In this document: positions 26,225-35,865 of the stretch, piece by piece
How positions within the stretch are numbered: position 1 is the first letter of the stretch
How the letters are laid out: each line of letters opens with the position of its first letter
NCBI GenBank assembly: GCA_903904515.1
Contig: CAIVCR010000076.1
Location: forward strand, 31,539-95,538
Reading direction: 5' to 3'
Source of the DNA: an uncultured Bacteroidia bacterium
GTDB taxonomy: Bacteria > Bacteroidota > Bacteroidia > Bacteroidales > Prolixibacteraceae
DNA length: 64,000 nt
Translations under genes and position numbers: made by a program
The notes under the pieces: generated by a model
Told to the model about the DNA's origin: nothing
Seen by the model: only the letters and a program-made list of their open reading frames with translations
The model's database searches: none

Positions 26225-27094
26225 ATGAAAAATAAGATATTAAAATCAATAAATACCGGGGTTATAACGCTGTTGATATTGAGCGTTACACTTCTCTATA
26301 GCTGTAAAAAGGAAACAGTCTATACGTTGGGTCCGGTACCAACCGACTCCCAGGTAACCATCTCAAAAACAGCGGGTGCTGATGCCAACCACTGGGTTTT
26401 GAAAAATACCTCAACAGTTACCGGTATAGCATACTGGGACCTCGGTAATGGTGCTTCAGTATCTGGAAACGAAGTAACTGTTTTCTATCCTGACGTAGAT
26501 ACCTATAATATTGTTTTGACCCTTGTAACTAGTGGTGGTGTAGCCAGTTCTTCAATTACCCACGCCCAAACTGTTGCCGATCCTAAAGCCGGTAATTTGG
26601 TTAAAGGTGGCAAATTTGTAACTGCAGAGGATATTGCACAATGGACCATTCAGCGAATTAACGATAATGTTAATTCGACAATAACCTTTGCGAATGGTTG
26701 GGTAACCATTAAAAACAATGCGGAATCATGGGGTCAGGCCGCTGTTTATCAGCCAATACAAGTGGTAGCCGGTCAGAAATACAAAGTTGATTTAAAGTTT
26801 AAAACCGATGGTGTAAATAATGGTTGGTTCAAGGTATATGCCTGCACAACTCAACCTACACAAATGGTAGAATACACAGGTGCCATTCTTGTGACAGAGA
26901 TTGGGATTTGGGGCAATGTGGGTGCAAAATCCGGATTGTTATCCACTATCTATAATCCTGATGCAGGGCTTAAAAGCAGTTGCGTTGTCACTTTTCCTAC
27001 CAGCGGGACTATCTGGCTCGAAATACAATCTGGTGCTGAGGATATGAAAGGCGGCGTTTCATTTACAAATGTTGAATTCAGAGGTGTTCAATAA
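26225..27094 (+). CDS. PUL surface glycan-binding lipoprotein with PKD-like domain
   Basis: 289-aa lipoprotein (lipobox VTLLYSCKKE) in the SGBP position immediately after susD. Residues ~40-115 look like a PKD/Ig-like module (WVLKNTSTVTGIAYWDLGNG, VFYPDVDTYNIVLTLVTSGG). Residues ~125-289 resemble a carbohydrate-binding beta-sandwich (VVAGQKYKVDLKFKTDGV, WLEIQSGAEDMKGG, SFTNVEFRGVQ). No catalytic motif. It probably captures glucan at the cell surface for SusCD and the GH16 enzymes. Followed by two consecutive hairpin terminators before the first hydrolase gene. Confidence 0.75.
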   Translation: MKNKILKSINTGVITLLILSVTLLYSCKKETVYTLGPVPTDSQVTISKTAGADANHWVLKNTSTVTGIAYWDLGNGASVSGNEVTVFYPDVDTYNIVLTLVTSGGVASSSITHAQTVADPKAGNLVKGGKFVTAEDIAQWTIQRINDNVNSTITFANGWVTIKNNAESWGQAAVYQPIQVVAGQKYKVDLKFKTDGVNNGWFKVYACTTQPTQMVEYTGAILVTEIGIWGNVGAKSGLLSTIYNPDAGLKSSCVVTFPTSGTIWLEIQSGAEDMKGGVSFTNVEFRGVQ

Positions 27095-27101
27095 ATAAGT
27101 T

Positions 27102-27140
27102 AAAACAGCCTGAAATTATCGTATTTTAGGCTGTTTTTTT
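27102..27140 (+). terminator. First terminator after the SusCD-SGBP genes
   Basis: 15-bp stem (27102-27116 with 27123-27137, one G-T pair) and a terminal run of T to 27140. Confidence 0.88.
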
Positions 27141-27183
27141 GACACCTTACCTCAGATTTTAATTTCAATCTATAAAACTTCTC

Positions 27184-27222
27184 AATAGCCGGTCATTTCC
27201 AAGGATTGGCCGGCTATTTTTA
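27184..27222 (+). terminator. Second hairpin/attenuator before the first GH16 gene
   Basis: GATAGCCGG-type stem: 27184-27195 pairs with 27107-27118-equivalent right arm at 27107+100, i.e. 27207-27218 (12 bp, with G-T pairs), followed by TTTTTATCTT. It lies 19 bp before the GH16 start, leaving no room for a separate promoter, so it probably attenuates read-through. Confidence 0.75.
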
Positions 27223-27240
27223 TCTTAAAATAGAAACCAA

Positions 27241-28440
27241 ATGAGCCATTTTAGAGGATTTTTCCTGATCACAATTACCGCTTTTCTGATTTGCTCCTGC
27301 AGCAAATCTAAAAGCACAATTACTCCGACACCTACCCCCATAATTCCTTCCCTGACATTGGTAGATGTTTCACATTTGCGTGATAATAAACAGGTCATCT
27401 CATTTCGGTTTTTTATAAATGTATCACCTGCAAGCGACAAAGATATTAAGGTCACTTATGCCACATCTGATGGAACAGCCATAAGTGGTGCGGATTATAC
27501 AGCAGTTTCGGGAATTTTGACTATTCCTGCCACTAAAACAGTCGGTTATGTGGATGTAAATGTGACCGGTGACAGCTTACGACAACCCAATCAAGTCTTC
27601 TATATGACATTGAGTTCCCCAGTCAATGCGACCATTTCCGGTACAGGGAAGGCAACTGGGACAATTACAAACAGTGGCACTTATTATCCAAGTGACAGCG
27701 AAGGTTATTTCTCACCCTCAACTTATCCAGGATATACTTTAGCATGGAGTGATGAATTCAACGATACTGCAATCAACACCAATATATGGAATTACGACAT
27801 TGGGGGAAGTGGTTGGGGTAATAACGAACTTGAATATTATACTAACAGTACTAACAATTCTTACCTGGCTAATGGCAAACTGGTTATTGAAGCCAGAAAG
27901 GAAACTATCGGAAGCAATAATTACACCTCCGCAAGGTTGAACACCTCGGGAAAAAAATCATTTCAGTATGGAAGAATCGATATACGGGCTAAAATTCCGG
28001 TTTCACATGGCATGTGGCCTGCCTTATGGATGTTAGGATCCAATATTTCCAGTTCCCCTTGGCCAGCTTGCGGAGAAACAGATATCATGGAATTAATAGG
28101 AAGTTCACCCAATAGAGTCGTGGGTTCAATTCACTGGGCACAGGCAAATGGGACATCCGGAACTGTGAATAATGCCTATTTTTTAACGAAAGGGGATTTT
28201 TCTGAGCAGTTCCATGTCTTTAGTTTAATTTGGAAATTGAATTTCGTGCAGATTATTATCGATGGAATGCCCTATATGACGGCTGATAATACCAGTATCA
28301 GTTCGGGTACCTGGCCTTTTAATGCCCCTTTCTTCTTTATATTTAATGTTGCCGTCGGAGGAGACTGGCCTGGTCCACCTGATTCGAGCACTCCGTTTCC
28401 TCAAAGGATGTTTGTTGATTATGTCAGGGTCTTTCAATAG
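27241..28440 (+). CDS. GH16 endo-beta-1,3-glucanase lipoprotein with Calx-beta domain
   Basis: Laminarinase-type GH16. A lipobox (TAFLICSCSKS) anchors it at the surface. Residues ~40-145 form a Calx-beta module (VTYATSDGTAISGADYTAVS, VDVNVTGDSLRQPNQVFYMT). The GH16 domain then begins at YTLAWSDEFNDTAINTNIWN, with WGNNELEYYT, GRIDIRAKIPVSHGMWPALW and the catalytic motif CGETDIMEL (Glu279 nucleophile, Asp281, Glu284 acid/base). The residue after the nucleophile is Thr where Ile/Val/Leu is usual; the catalytic acids are intact. Ends with VGGDWPGPPDSSTPFPQRMF and VDYVRVFQ, standard for the family. Cuts beta-1,3 or mixed-linkage glucan outside the cell. Confidence 0.92.
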   Translation: MSHFRGFFLITITAFLICSCSKSKSTITPTPTPIIPSLTLVDVSHLRDNKQVISFRFFINVSPASDKDIKVTYATSDGTAISGADYTAVSGILTIPATKTVGYVDVNVTGDSLRQPNQVFYMTLSSPVNATISGTGKATGTITNSGTYYPSDSEGYFSPSTYPGYTLAWSDEFNDTAINTNIWNYDIGGSGWGNNELEYYTNSTNNSYLANGKLVIEARKETIGSNNYTSARLNTSGKKSFQYGRIDIRAKIPVSHGMWPALWMLGSNISSSPWPACGETDIMELIGSSPNRVVGSIHWAQANGTSGTVNNAYFLTKGDFSEQFHVFSLIWKLNFVQIIIDGMPYMTADNTSISSGTWPFNAPFFFIFNVAVGGDWPGPPDSSTPFPQRMFVDYVRVFQ

Positions 28441-28499
28441 GATAACAAAAGAATAAAACTTCATCAGGCAGGAAAAAATATGTCATATAAAATAAAATC

Positions 28500-29387
28500 A
28501 TGCTAATTAAGCAGCTAATACCATTCATATTTCTCATCCTTTCAATTACTCTCACTGGCTTTAATGTTCAGGCAGAACATCCAGCCTACAAGGTTAATCC
28601 AGTCGTGTCTCATCCGGAGGTATGGAAGAATAGGGTATTGGCTGAAAACCCGATTTCGCCACTGGATACAGCAATTAATATTAAGTATGCAGGGAAGAGG
28701 TTGATATGGGCTGAAGAGTTTAATGCCGATGGGGCTCCAAATCCTTCTAACTGGGTGTACGATCTGGGAAACGGTTCATGGGGATGGGGTAACAATGAAC
28801 TTGAAAACTATACAAGCCGCCCCGAGAATGTTATCGTCCAGGGAGGGTTATTAAAAATCAGGGCTGCAAGGGAAACATATAAGGGAAGTGCCTTTACGTC
28901 CGCAAGAATAAAGTCGCAAAATAAATTTGAATTTAAATACGGCAGGGTAGATGTCAGTGCAAAATTGCCAAAAGGTGCCGGAACATGGCCCGCCATCTGG
29001 ATGTTGGGAAGTAATATCGGTAAGGTAGATTGGCCGGCCTGCGGAGAGATTGATATTATGGAACACAAAGGTAGCGAGTTGAATAAAATTTACGGAACTC
29101 TCCATTACCCCGGAAGATCTGGTGGTAATGCTGATGAGGGAACCAGAACAATTTCGGATGCTACAACAGCATTTCATACCTACTCCTTAGATTGGTCAGA
29201 TAAATTCATCTGTATTTATGTGGATGACCAACTGGTTAATAAAGTGGCTAATTCGGAAACTGGCTCTTTCAATCACAATTTCTTCCTGATCCTGAATCTG
29301 GCCATGGGAGGGACATTTGGAGGACCGGTTGATTCTGAATTTAACGAGGCAACATTGGAAGTGGATTATATCAGAGTATATCAGTAA
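28500..29387 (+). CDS. GH16 endo-beta-1,3-glucanase, secreted
   Basis: 295-aa single-domain GH16 with an ordinary signal peptide (LIPFIFLILSITLTGFNVQA), no lipobox, so periplasmic or exported. Domain starts KRLIWAEEFNADGAPNPSNW, with WGWGNNELENYTSR, GRVDVSAKLPKGAGTWPAIW and catalytic CGEIDIMEH (Glu183, Asp185, Glu188). C-terminus GGTFGGPVDSEFNEATLEVD then YIRVYQ. A second GH16 beside the lipoprotein version suggests division between surface attack and trimming of imported oligosaccharides; that division is inference from the leader types. Confidence 0.93.
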   Translation: MLIKQLIPFIFLILSITLTGFNVQAEHPAYKVNPVVSHPEVWKNRVLAENPISPLDTAINIKYAGKRLIWAEEFNADGAPNPSNWVYDLGNGSWGWGNNELENYTSRPENVIVQGGLLKIRAARETYKGSAFTSARIKSQNKFEFKYGRVDVSAKLPKGAGTWPAIWMLGSNIGKVDWPACGEIDIMEHKGSELNKIYGTLHYPGRSGGNADEGTRTISDATTAFHTYSLDWSDKFICIYVDDQLVNKVANSETGSFNHNFFLILNLAMGGTFGGPVDSEFNEATLEVDYIRVYQ

Positions 29388-29418
29388 GTATTTAATTGTC
29401 ATTTATATACAATATTTT

Positions 29419-30981
29419 ATGCAAAAACAAAAAAGTTCCATTCTCCTGATTGCTCTTATCATTGCAATGGGTGGATTCTTAATGGGTTTTGACGCTTCCG
29501 TGATTTCAGGAGTTATTAAATTTATCGAGCCGGAATTTCATCTCTCCAAAATTGAATTGGGATGGTCTGTGGCATCTTTGTCGCTGGCTGCTACTGCGGC
29601 AATGATGTTTGCCGGACCTGTTAGTGATAGGTTCGGCCGAAGAATAGTATTGAAGTATTCTGCTTTACTCTATGCTTTTTCTGCCCTGATCTCCGCTTTT
29701 GCACCATCTTTTATCATCCTGGTCATTGCCCGGATGATTGCAGGTATCGGGGTAGGAACTTCATTGATCCTGGCTCCAATGTATATTGCTGAAATTTCAC
29801 CTGCTGAGAAGAGGGGCAGATTAGTCTCCTTTAATCAGTTAAATATCGTAGTGGGTATTTCGGTGGCATTTTTCACCAATTATCTGATCGTCCATTTGTC
29901 CCAATCGGATACCTCATGGGTTCAGACCTTAAAAATCCGGGAATTCAACTGGAGATGGATGTTGGGGATTGAATTTTTCCCCGCTGCACTCTATTTTTTC
30001 CTCTTGATGTTTGTCCCTCAAAGTCCCAGGTGGTTAATCATGAAAGGGCGATTTGACGAGGCCTTAACCGTCATGAAAAAACTTGGGGATGAGGAGACCG
30101 CTATAAAGATGGTTCACGAAATACAGGAACATGTCTCACAGGATAAAGCACCCAAAGTAAAAACACCGGTCAGGGCATTATTCGCTCCGGCTATGAAGCT
30201 GGTGTTGACCATAGGTATTATTATCTCTATTTTACAGCAGATCACCGGGATTAACTCAGTGTTTTTTTATGCCCCCATGATCTTTGAACAATCGGGGATA
30301 GGCACAGATGCTGCGTTTATTCAGGCAATACTGGTGGGCCTTACCAATGTGGTTTTTACAATCCTTGCGATGGTATTGATCGATAAGCTGGGAAGGAAAC
30401 CATTGCTTGCAGTTGGGATAACAGGAATTACGTTAAGTATGTTTTTACTCGCGTATGGTTTTAATGCAGCAACTTATACTTTGACCGATAGTTCAATCTC
30501 TAAATTGCCCTCTGCAGTAAATGCAACACAGCTTAGTCCATTGAAAAACAGGACTTTTGACAGTGATACACAGTATAAAAATGAAGTTACAACAGCCATT
30601 GGTGCCGAAATGGCAAAAAAATATGAATCAGAGTTTATTGCTGCCGCAATTAAAATGAATCCAACTTTAATTTTAATCGGAATCTTAGGTTTTGTTGCCT
30701 CTTTTGCGATTTCTCTCGGACCTGTGATGTGGGTCCTCTTCTCTGAACTTTTTCCAAACCATATCCGGGGTCTGGCGATCTCCTTTGTCGGCTTTCTAAA
30801 TTCAACGGTAAGCTTTGGAGTTCAGCTGATCTTCCCATGGGAACTGGCAAATCTGGGGAGTACCGGCACCTTCCTGTTATATGGAATTTTTGCCCTTGTC
30901 GGACTAATCCTGATGATGAAATTATTGCCAGAAACAAAAGGGAAATCATTGGAAGAACTCGAAGCAATTTTGGTAAAATAA
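29419..30981 (+). CDS. Sugar porter family MFS transporter
   Basis: Inner-membrane sugar/H+ symporter type carrier, probably moving glucose or short gluco-oligosaccharides into the cytoplasm for the phosphorylase. Start set at ATG 29419 (MQKQKSSILLIALIIAMGGF), since earlier in-frame ATGs overlap the GH16 gene and add a non-membrane extension. Signatures: GFDASVISG in TM1, GPVSDRFGRR, RMIAGIGVGTSLILAPMYIA, PQSPRWLIMKGR, LQQITGINSVFFYAP, KLGRKPLL and PETKGKSLEELE. Twelve hydrophobic segments. A ~65-residue charged loop between TM9 and TM10 (around SDTQYKNEVTTAIGAEMAKK) is longer than in enterobacterial homologues. Confidence 0.93.
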   Translation: MQKQKSSILLIALIIAMGGFLMGFDASVISGVIKFIEPEFHLSKIELGWSVASLSLAATAAMMFAGPVSDRFGRRIVLKYSALLYAFSALISAFAPSFIILVIARMIAGIGVGTSLILAPMYIAEISPAEKRGRLVSFNQLNIVVGISVAFFTNYLIVHLSQSDTSWVQTLKIREFNWRWMLGIEFFPAALYFFLLMFVPQSPRWLIMKGRFDEALTVMKKLGDEETAIKMVHEIQEHVSQDKAPKVKTPVRALFAPAMKLVLTIGIIISILQQITGINSVFFYAPMIFEQSGIGTDAAFIQAILVGLTNVVFTILAMVLIDKLGRKPLLAVGITGITLSMFLLAYGFNAATYTLTDSSISKLPSAVNATQLSPLKNRTFDSDTQYKNEVTTAIGAEMAKKYESEFIAAAIKMNPTLILIGILGFVASFAISLGPVMWVLFSELFPNHIRGLAISFVGFLNSTVSFGVQLIFPWELANLGSTGTFLLYGIFALVGLILMMKLLPETKGKSLEELEAILVK

Positions 30982-31026
30982 GTTCGCAACAATATTATTT
31001 GCAGTACAATACTAGAACGTCTTTAT

Positions 31027-32322
31027 ATGCTTTATCGAAAAATTCAAAACAGCCTCTCCGGAATGCTGTACACCGTGTCACTTCTGACTTTCTCAGTCCT
31101 GAGTAGTGGTTGTACTGGTCAAAATGAGCGTAAGCCTGACCAGGCTACCATAACGGTTGAGGCCGAATCATTTATCAGTAACTCGGGGAATATCTCCATT
31201 GTAAATGAAAAGAAGAATGTGGTTTCCATTCAAACTCATGAAGATGAAGCCTGGCTTAGTTATAAGATAAATGTTCCTGTATCCGGAAGGTACAGTATCC
31301 GGGTATTTGGGAAAAACGGAAGCACAAAAGAGGCGCTATGCTGGATCGAAGATTATATTGATAACAAGGATGGACGAACCTATAATGTGAGCGGAAATTT
31401 GTTTTTTGGCAATAAGGATACTCAGAGCTTTACGCAAAAAGATGGTACTCCTTTGACTGCCTCTCCGCACTATCTGAAACTTCATGTAGAGAAAGGTACA
31501 GCAGTCATTGATAAAGTGACCTTTACGCTGATCAGAGAGCATAAAGCTTCTCCACTGGTTGTTTATTCGAAAACAGCAGGTAAAGAGTGGCAACTGTTAT
31601 GGAGTGATGAGTTTGATGGACAGGGATTACCCGATTCGACGAAATGGACTTTCGATATTGGAGATTGGGGCTGGGGAAATAATGAATTGCAGTACTATAC
31701 CTGCAACAGGGTTGAAAATGCCAGGCAGGAGAATGGGAATCTGGTTCTGGAAGCCAGAAAAAATGATCATGGGTTTTCCTGGAGTTCTGCACGTTTAACA
31801 ACACGAGGTAAGCAGAGTTTTCTTTACGGTAAAATTGAATTCAGAGCTAAAGTCCCTGTGGGACGAGGGAGCTGGGCGGCAGGATGGTTGCTTGGCGACC
31901 AATATATCGATGAAATGTCGTGGCCCTATTGCGGTGAGATTGATGTTTTGGAAAATGTAGGTTATGAAATTGATCCGTTAACCGGGAATGGTAAAACACA
32001 TGCTTCTATCCATTGCGGAGCCTACTATTTTAAACTGAGAAACCAGCCAACAGCAATCACCGAAGTCGACAATATGAGCAATGCCTTTCATACCTATGCG
32101 ATGGAGTGGCTCCCTACCGGGATGACCATGTTCGTAGACGGAAGAAAATATTTCGACTACCATGATACCTCCAGTAAGCTCTCCTGGCCTTTTGATAAGC
32201 CTCAAAACCTGATTCTTAATCTTGCAATTGGCGGAGGATGGGGCGGAACAAAAGGGATCGACTCGACATTGACCTCCCAAAAGATGATTGTCGATTATGT
32301 ACGAGTCTATGAATTGAAATAA
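31027..32322 (+). CDS. GH16 glucanase lipoprotein with N-terminal CBM6/35-like domain
   Basis: 431-aa lipoprotein (lipobox SVLSSGCTG). Residues ~38-165 look like a CBM6/35-type beta-sandwich (ITVEAESFISNSGNISIVNE, YKINVPVSGRYSIRVFGKNG, HYLKLHVEKGTAVIDKVTFT). GH16 domain from WQLLWSDEFDGQGLPDSTKW with WGWGNNELQYYTCN, GKIEFRAKVPVGRGSWAAGW and catalytic CGEIDVLEN (Glu304, Asp306, Glu309). A loop insert after the catalytic strand (YEIDPLTGNGKTHASIHCGA) differs from the other two GH16 copies and may change product length or tolerance of branches. Third GH16 of this PUL. Confidence 0.92.
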   Translation: MLYRKIQNSLSGMLYTVSLLTFSVLSSGCTGQNERKPDQATITVEAESFISNSGNISIVNEKKNVVSIQTHEDEAWLSYKINVPVSGRYSIRVFGKNGSTKEALCWIEDYIDNKDGRTYNVSGNLFFGNKDTQSFTQKDGTPLTASPHYLKLHVEKGTAVIDKVTFTLIREHKASPLVVYSKTAGKEWQLLWSDEFDGQGLPDSTKWTFDIGDWGWGNNELQYYTCNRVENARQENGNLVLEARKNDHGFSWSSARLTTRGKQSFLYGKIEFRAKVPVGRGSWAAGWLLGDQYIDEMSWPYCGEIDVLENVGYEIDPLTGNGKTHASIHCGAYYFKLRNQPTAITEVDNMSNAFHTYAMEWLPTGMTMFVDGRKYFDYHDTSSKLSWPFDKPQNLILNLAIGGGWGGTKGIDSTLTSQKMIVDYVRVYELK

Positions 32323-32353
32323 TAATATCCGGGTATTAAAAAGTTATCAAAAT

Positions 32354-35300
32354 ATGGAACAGGAAATTCTTCTTGGGAACAGTAAAATGCATGTAGATGA
32401 TAATCCGGTAAGTGGCGGGTTTATTGATTTCCAGGGGGAGACTTTTTACAAAATATCAAATTACACAAGGATGGATCCGTTTTTTATGACCATCCTGAGT
32501 AACTCGGATCATTGGATGTTTATTTCAAGTAACGGCGCACTAACCGCCGGACGCAAAGACCCCGATCATGCCCTGTTCCCCTATTATACGGTCGATAAGA
32601 TTCAGGATTCAGCAGAAATTACAGGAAGCAAAACGGTGCTTCTTGTCAAAAAGGAGAACAGCACCTTTTTATGGGAACCTTTTTCTGATAAATACAACGG
32701 GATTTATAAAACAGAGCGAAATATTTATAAAAATATATACGGGAATAAGATTCTGTTTGAGGAGATCAATGTTGATCTTGGAATCGTATTTTCATATTGC
32801 TGGATGAATAGCGAAACGTTCGGATTTATCCGCAGATCCAATTTAACAAACATAGGAGATACGGATTTGTCAGTTTCGGTGATTGACGGAATCCAAAATA
32901 TTTTACCGGCAGGCTTAAACCGGTCCCTTCAACTCACTTTAAGTAATCTTGTAGATGCCTATAAAAAGAGTGAATTAATTGTTGACCAATCAATAGCCCT
33001 TTATATGCTTAGCGCTGTAATTGTCGATAGAGCAGAACCCAGCGAGGCATTAAATACTACCGTGGTATGGTCTGAGGGGATGGAAAATGCAAAAATTCTA
33101 TTGTCTTCCAATCAGATTAATAATTTCAGAAGGGGAGTTGCCCCTGAGATTGAAACGGATATAAGGGCTACACGTGGAGCCTATTTTCTAAATGGGGAAG
33201 TAAATCTTACACCGGGTGAGGAAAAGGTCTGGCATATTATTGCAGACCTTGATAAGGATGCCGGATATGTAGCCTCATTAAAGCAATTTTTAAATCAAAA
33301 CAGCGATTTAGCCACCCTTCTGCAGGAGGATATTACCGGTTGTACGCACGATATTATCCGGATTCTCGCCTCCTCCGATGGATTGCAACTTACGCGCGAT
33401 CAATTAAGTGTCAACCGGCATCTTTCGAATGTATTTTTCAACCTGATGCGTGGAGGTATTTTTGCAGATCATTATTCGGTATCAAAGTCAGATCTAATAG
33501 AATTTATTTCAGGAGCGAATAAAACGGTCTGTACCAATAATCTTGAATTTATTGGTGCTATGGAGGCAACCATTAATTATCCAACATTAATTCAGCAGGT
33601 TGCAAATCATGGGGATCCTCAGCTAGTTCGTTTGTGTTATGAATATTTACCCCTGGCCTTTAGCCGCAGGCATGGAGACCCTTCGAGGCCATGGAATCTT
33701 TTTGCCATCGAGATGAAGCGTGAAGATGGTACCATGAACCTCAATTATCAGGGAAACTGGAGGGATATCTTTCAGAATTGGGAAGCCCTTTGTTTATCCT
33801 ACCCATCCTTTACAGAGAGTATGATTTGTAAGTTTTTAAATGCTTCAACTGCTGATGGATATAACCCATTCCGGATTACAAGGAACGGGATTGACTGGGA
33901 TACACCCGATCCGCACGATCCATGGTCAAGTATTGGCTATTGGGGCGATCATCAGATTATTTATTTGCAGAAATTTCTTGAAACCTCTACCCGGTTTCAT
34001 CCCGAGGCATTAAATGGGATGCTTTCCAGGAATATTTTTGCTTATGCTAATGTACCTTACCGGATTAAATCGTATCAGGATATCCAAAAGGATCCCTATA
34101 ATACCATTGTATTTAATGAACAGGGTGATCAAACTGCACATGAAAGAGTTAAGGAGAAGGGGAGTGATGGTAAGCTGATCTGGAATCAGAACGGTGAAGT
34201 TTTACTTGTGAATTTTACGGAAAAACTCCTCGTAACTGTTCTAGCCAAGCTCTCCAATTTTATTCCGGAGGCCGGCATCTGGCTGAATACGCAGCGCCCC
34301 GAATGGAATGACGCCAACAACGCTCTGGTCGGAAATGGTGTTTCGATGGTTACCCTTTACTATATGCGCCGACTTGGGTCATTTTGCCTGAACCTTTTTA
34401 ACGCGGCAACTGAAAAGCAGATAGAAGTTTCAGCAGAAGTTTCAGCGTTTTTCAATTCCATCCTGGATACCCTCATTCGGTTTGAAAAGCTTCTCAGTGC
34501 TGATATTTCTGACCATACCCGAAAATTAATCGTCGATGAATTGGGGATGGCAGGATCTGATTACCGCGATAAAATTTATAACATCGGTTTTTCGGGCTCC
34601 AAAAACTCAATCCCCAAAGAGACACTTTCGGAATTTTTCGGCGTGATGATTAAATATATTGATCATACAATCCGCAAAAACAAACGTTCCGACCACCTTT
34701 ATCATGCCTATAACCTGATCTCGATAAATCATGAATCGATTTCAATCCGCCATCTTTATGAAATGCTCGAAGGGCAGGTCGCTGTTTTAAGTGCTGGGGC
34801 ATTAAATACAAGTGAGGTTAATGATCTTCTGGATGCGCTCAAAAAAAGTGCAATGTTCCGGAACGACCAATACAGCTATATGCTTTACCCTGACAGACAA
34901 CTGAAACGGTTTACAGAGAAAAATATTATTCCGGCTGAATTAGTCGTTAAAAGCCCTATGCTGATTCAGCATATTACTGACAATAATAAATCTGTAATTA
35001 CCATAGATGTTGAAGGTTATTACCATTTTAACAGTCATTTCAGAAATGCTTCAGATCTTAAAAACACATTGGATTCGCCCAAAAATACGGGGTTGTCATC
35101 CCATGAAAAAACCCAGGTCCTGGAGATATTTGAAAAAGTATTCGATCACCAGTCGTTTACCGGAAGATCCGGTGCCTTTTATGGATATGAAGGGTTAGGT
35201 TGCATCTATTGGCATATGGTATCCAAATTATTACTGGCTATCAGTGAGAATTATTTTTCAGCCTTAAGGAATAATGCCAACACGGTCGAACTTTATAGAT

Positions 35301-35806
35301 TGCAAGCCCATTATTTTGATGTGCGCAAAGGCTTGGGATTCAATAAATCTCCAGAAATATTTGGGGCTTTTCCAACTGACCCCTATTCTCATACCCCCGG
35401 AAACGGAGGAGCCAGGCAACCCGGGATGACCGGTCAGGTAAAAGAGGATATCATTAGCCGTTTGGGGGAACTTGGCTTATTTGTTGAGGAGGGGAAAATA
35501 ACCTTTAACCCGGGTCTTCTCAGAAAATCTGAATTTTTAGATTCCCCTCATGATTTTCAATTCGTATCTTTGCAAAATAAGGATCGCCGAATCGCATTAA
35601 CAGAAAATTCGCTGGTATTCACATTCTGCCAGATCCCAATTGTTTATCATATTGCTGAACAAAACCGGATCAAAATCTCAAAATCAGATGGTCAGAGTAT
35701 TGAAATGCAGGGTCTAACTATTGATCAGTTAAATTCGGAGGCGATTTTTAACAGGTCAGATTCTATAAGCCAGGTTGATGTTTTTATTACTCCAAAACTA
35801 AATTAA
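32354..35806 (+). CDS. Large cytoplasmic GH94/GH149-like beta-1,3-glucan phosphorylase (putative)
   Basis: 1150-aa protein without signal peptide, so cytoplasmic. Similar in size and layout to GH149 beta-1,3-glucan phosphorylases, relatives of GH94: an N-terminal beta-sandwich (FIDFQGETFYKISNYTRMDP, DGIQNILPAGL, TTVVWS), an alpha/alpha-barrel, and PEWNDANNALVGNGVSM, whose Asp653 in the WND motif matches the GH94 general-acid position. C-terminal GGARQPGMTGQVKEDI and FNPGLL segments resemble the phosphate-binding end of the barrel. It would phosphorolyse imported beta-1,3-gluco-oligosaccharides to glucose-1-phosphate, saving ATP. Context supports this: GH16 genes and a sugar porter lie directly upstream and GH30 genes downstream. 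No GH3 or GH17 exo-enzyme is visible in the PUL. Exact family (GH94, GH149 or GH161) cannot be fixed by eye. Confidence 0.75.
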   Translation: MEQEILLGNSKMHVDDNPVSGGFIDFQGETFYKISNYTRMDPFFMTILSNSDHWMFISSNGALTAGRKDPDHALFPYYTVDKIQDSAEITGSKTVLLVKKENSTFLWEPFSDKYNGIYKTERNIYKNIYGNKILFEEINVDLGIVFSYCWMNSETFGFIRRSNLTNIGDTDLSVSVIDGIQNILPAGLNRSLQLTLSNLVDAYKKSELIVDQSIALYMLSAVIVDRAEPSEALNTTVVWSEGMENAKILLSSNQINNFRRGVAPEIETDIRATRGAYFLNGEVNLTPGEEKVWHIIADLDKDAGYVASLKQFLNQNSDLATLLQEDITGCTHDIIRILASSDGLQLTRDQLSVNRHLSNVFFNLMRGGIFADHYSVSKSDLIEFISGANKTVCTNNLEFIGAMEATINYPTLIQQVANHGDPQLVRLCYEYLPLAFSRRHGDPSRPWNLFAIEMKREDGTMNLNYQGNWRDIFQNWEALCLSYPSFTESMICKFLNASTADGYNPFRITRNGIDWDTPDPHDPWSSIGYWGDHQIIYLQKFLETSTRFHPEALNGMLSRNIFAYANVPYRIKSYQDIQKDPYNTIVFNEQGDQTAHERVKEKGSDGKLIWNQNGEVLLVNFTEKLLVTVLAKLSNFIPEAGIWLNTQRPEWNDANNALVGNGVSMVTLYYMRRLGSFCLNLFNAATEKQIEVSAEVSAFFNSILDTLIRFEKLLSADISDHTRKLIVDELGMAGSDYRDKIYNIGFSGSKNSIPKETLSEFFGVMIKYIDHTIRKNKRSDHLYHAYNLISINHESISIRHLYEMLEGQVAVLSAGALNTSEVNDLLDALKKSAMFRNDQYSYMLYPDRQLKRFTEKNIIPAELVVKSPMLIQHITDNNKSVITIDVEGYYHFNSHFRNASDLKNTLDSPKNTGLSSHEKTQVLEIFEKVFDHQSFTGRSGAFYGYEGLGCIYWHMVSKLLLAISENYFSALRNNANTVELYRLQAHYFDVRKGLGFNKSPEIFGAFPTDPYSHTPGNGGARQPGMTGQVKEDIISRLGELGLFVEEGKITFNPGLLRKSEFLDSPHDFQFVSLQNKDRRIALTENSLVFTFCQIPIVYHIAEQNRIKISKSDGQSIEMQGLTIDQLNSEAIFNRSDSISQVDVFITPKLN

Positions 35807-35842
35807 AATACTACAGATCCAGGACATGGCTGTTGTATTTTT
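35805..35842 (+). terminator. Hairpin after the phosphorylase gene
   Basis: Stem 35805-35816 with 35830-35841 (one mismatch) followed by a short T tract; a likely weak terminator or attenuator before the GH30 genes. Confidence 0.55.
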
Positions 35843-35865
35843 AGTTCACAAAATAAATTACCGGA

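Noticed and set aside
32354..35806. Glucosyltransferase or polysaccharide lyase assignment for the 1150-aa protein
   Set aside because: The WND-containing barrel motif and phosphate-end segments fit the GH94-related phosphorylases better, and the lack of a leader argues against a lyase.
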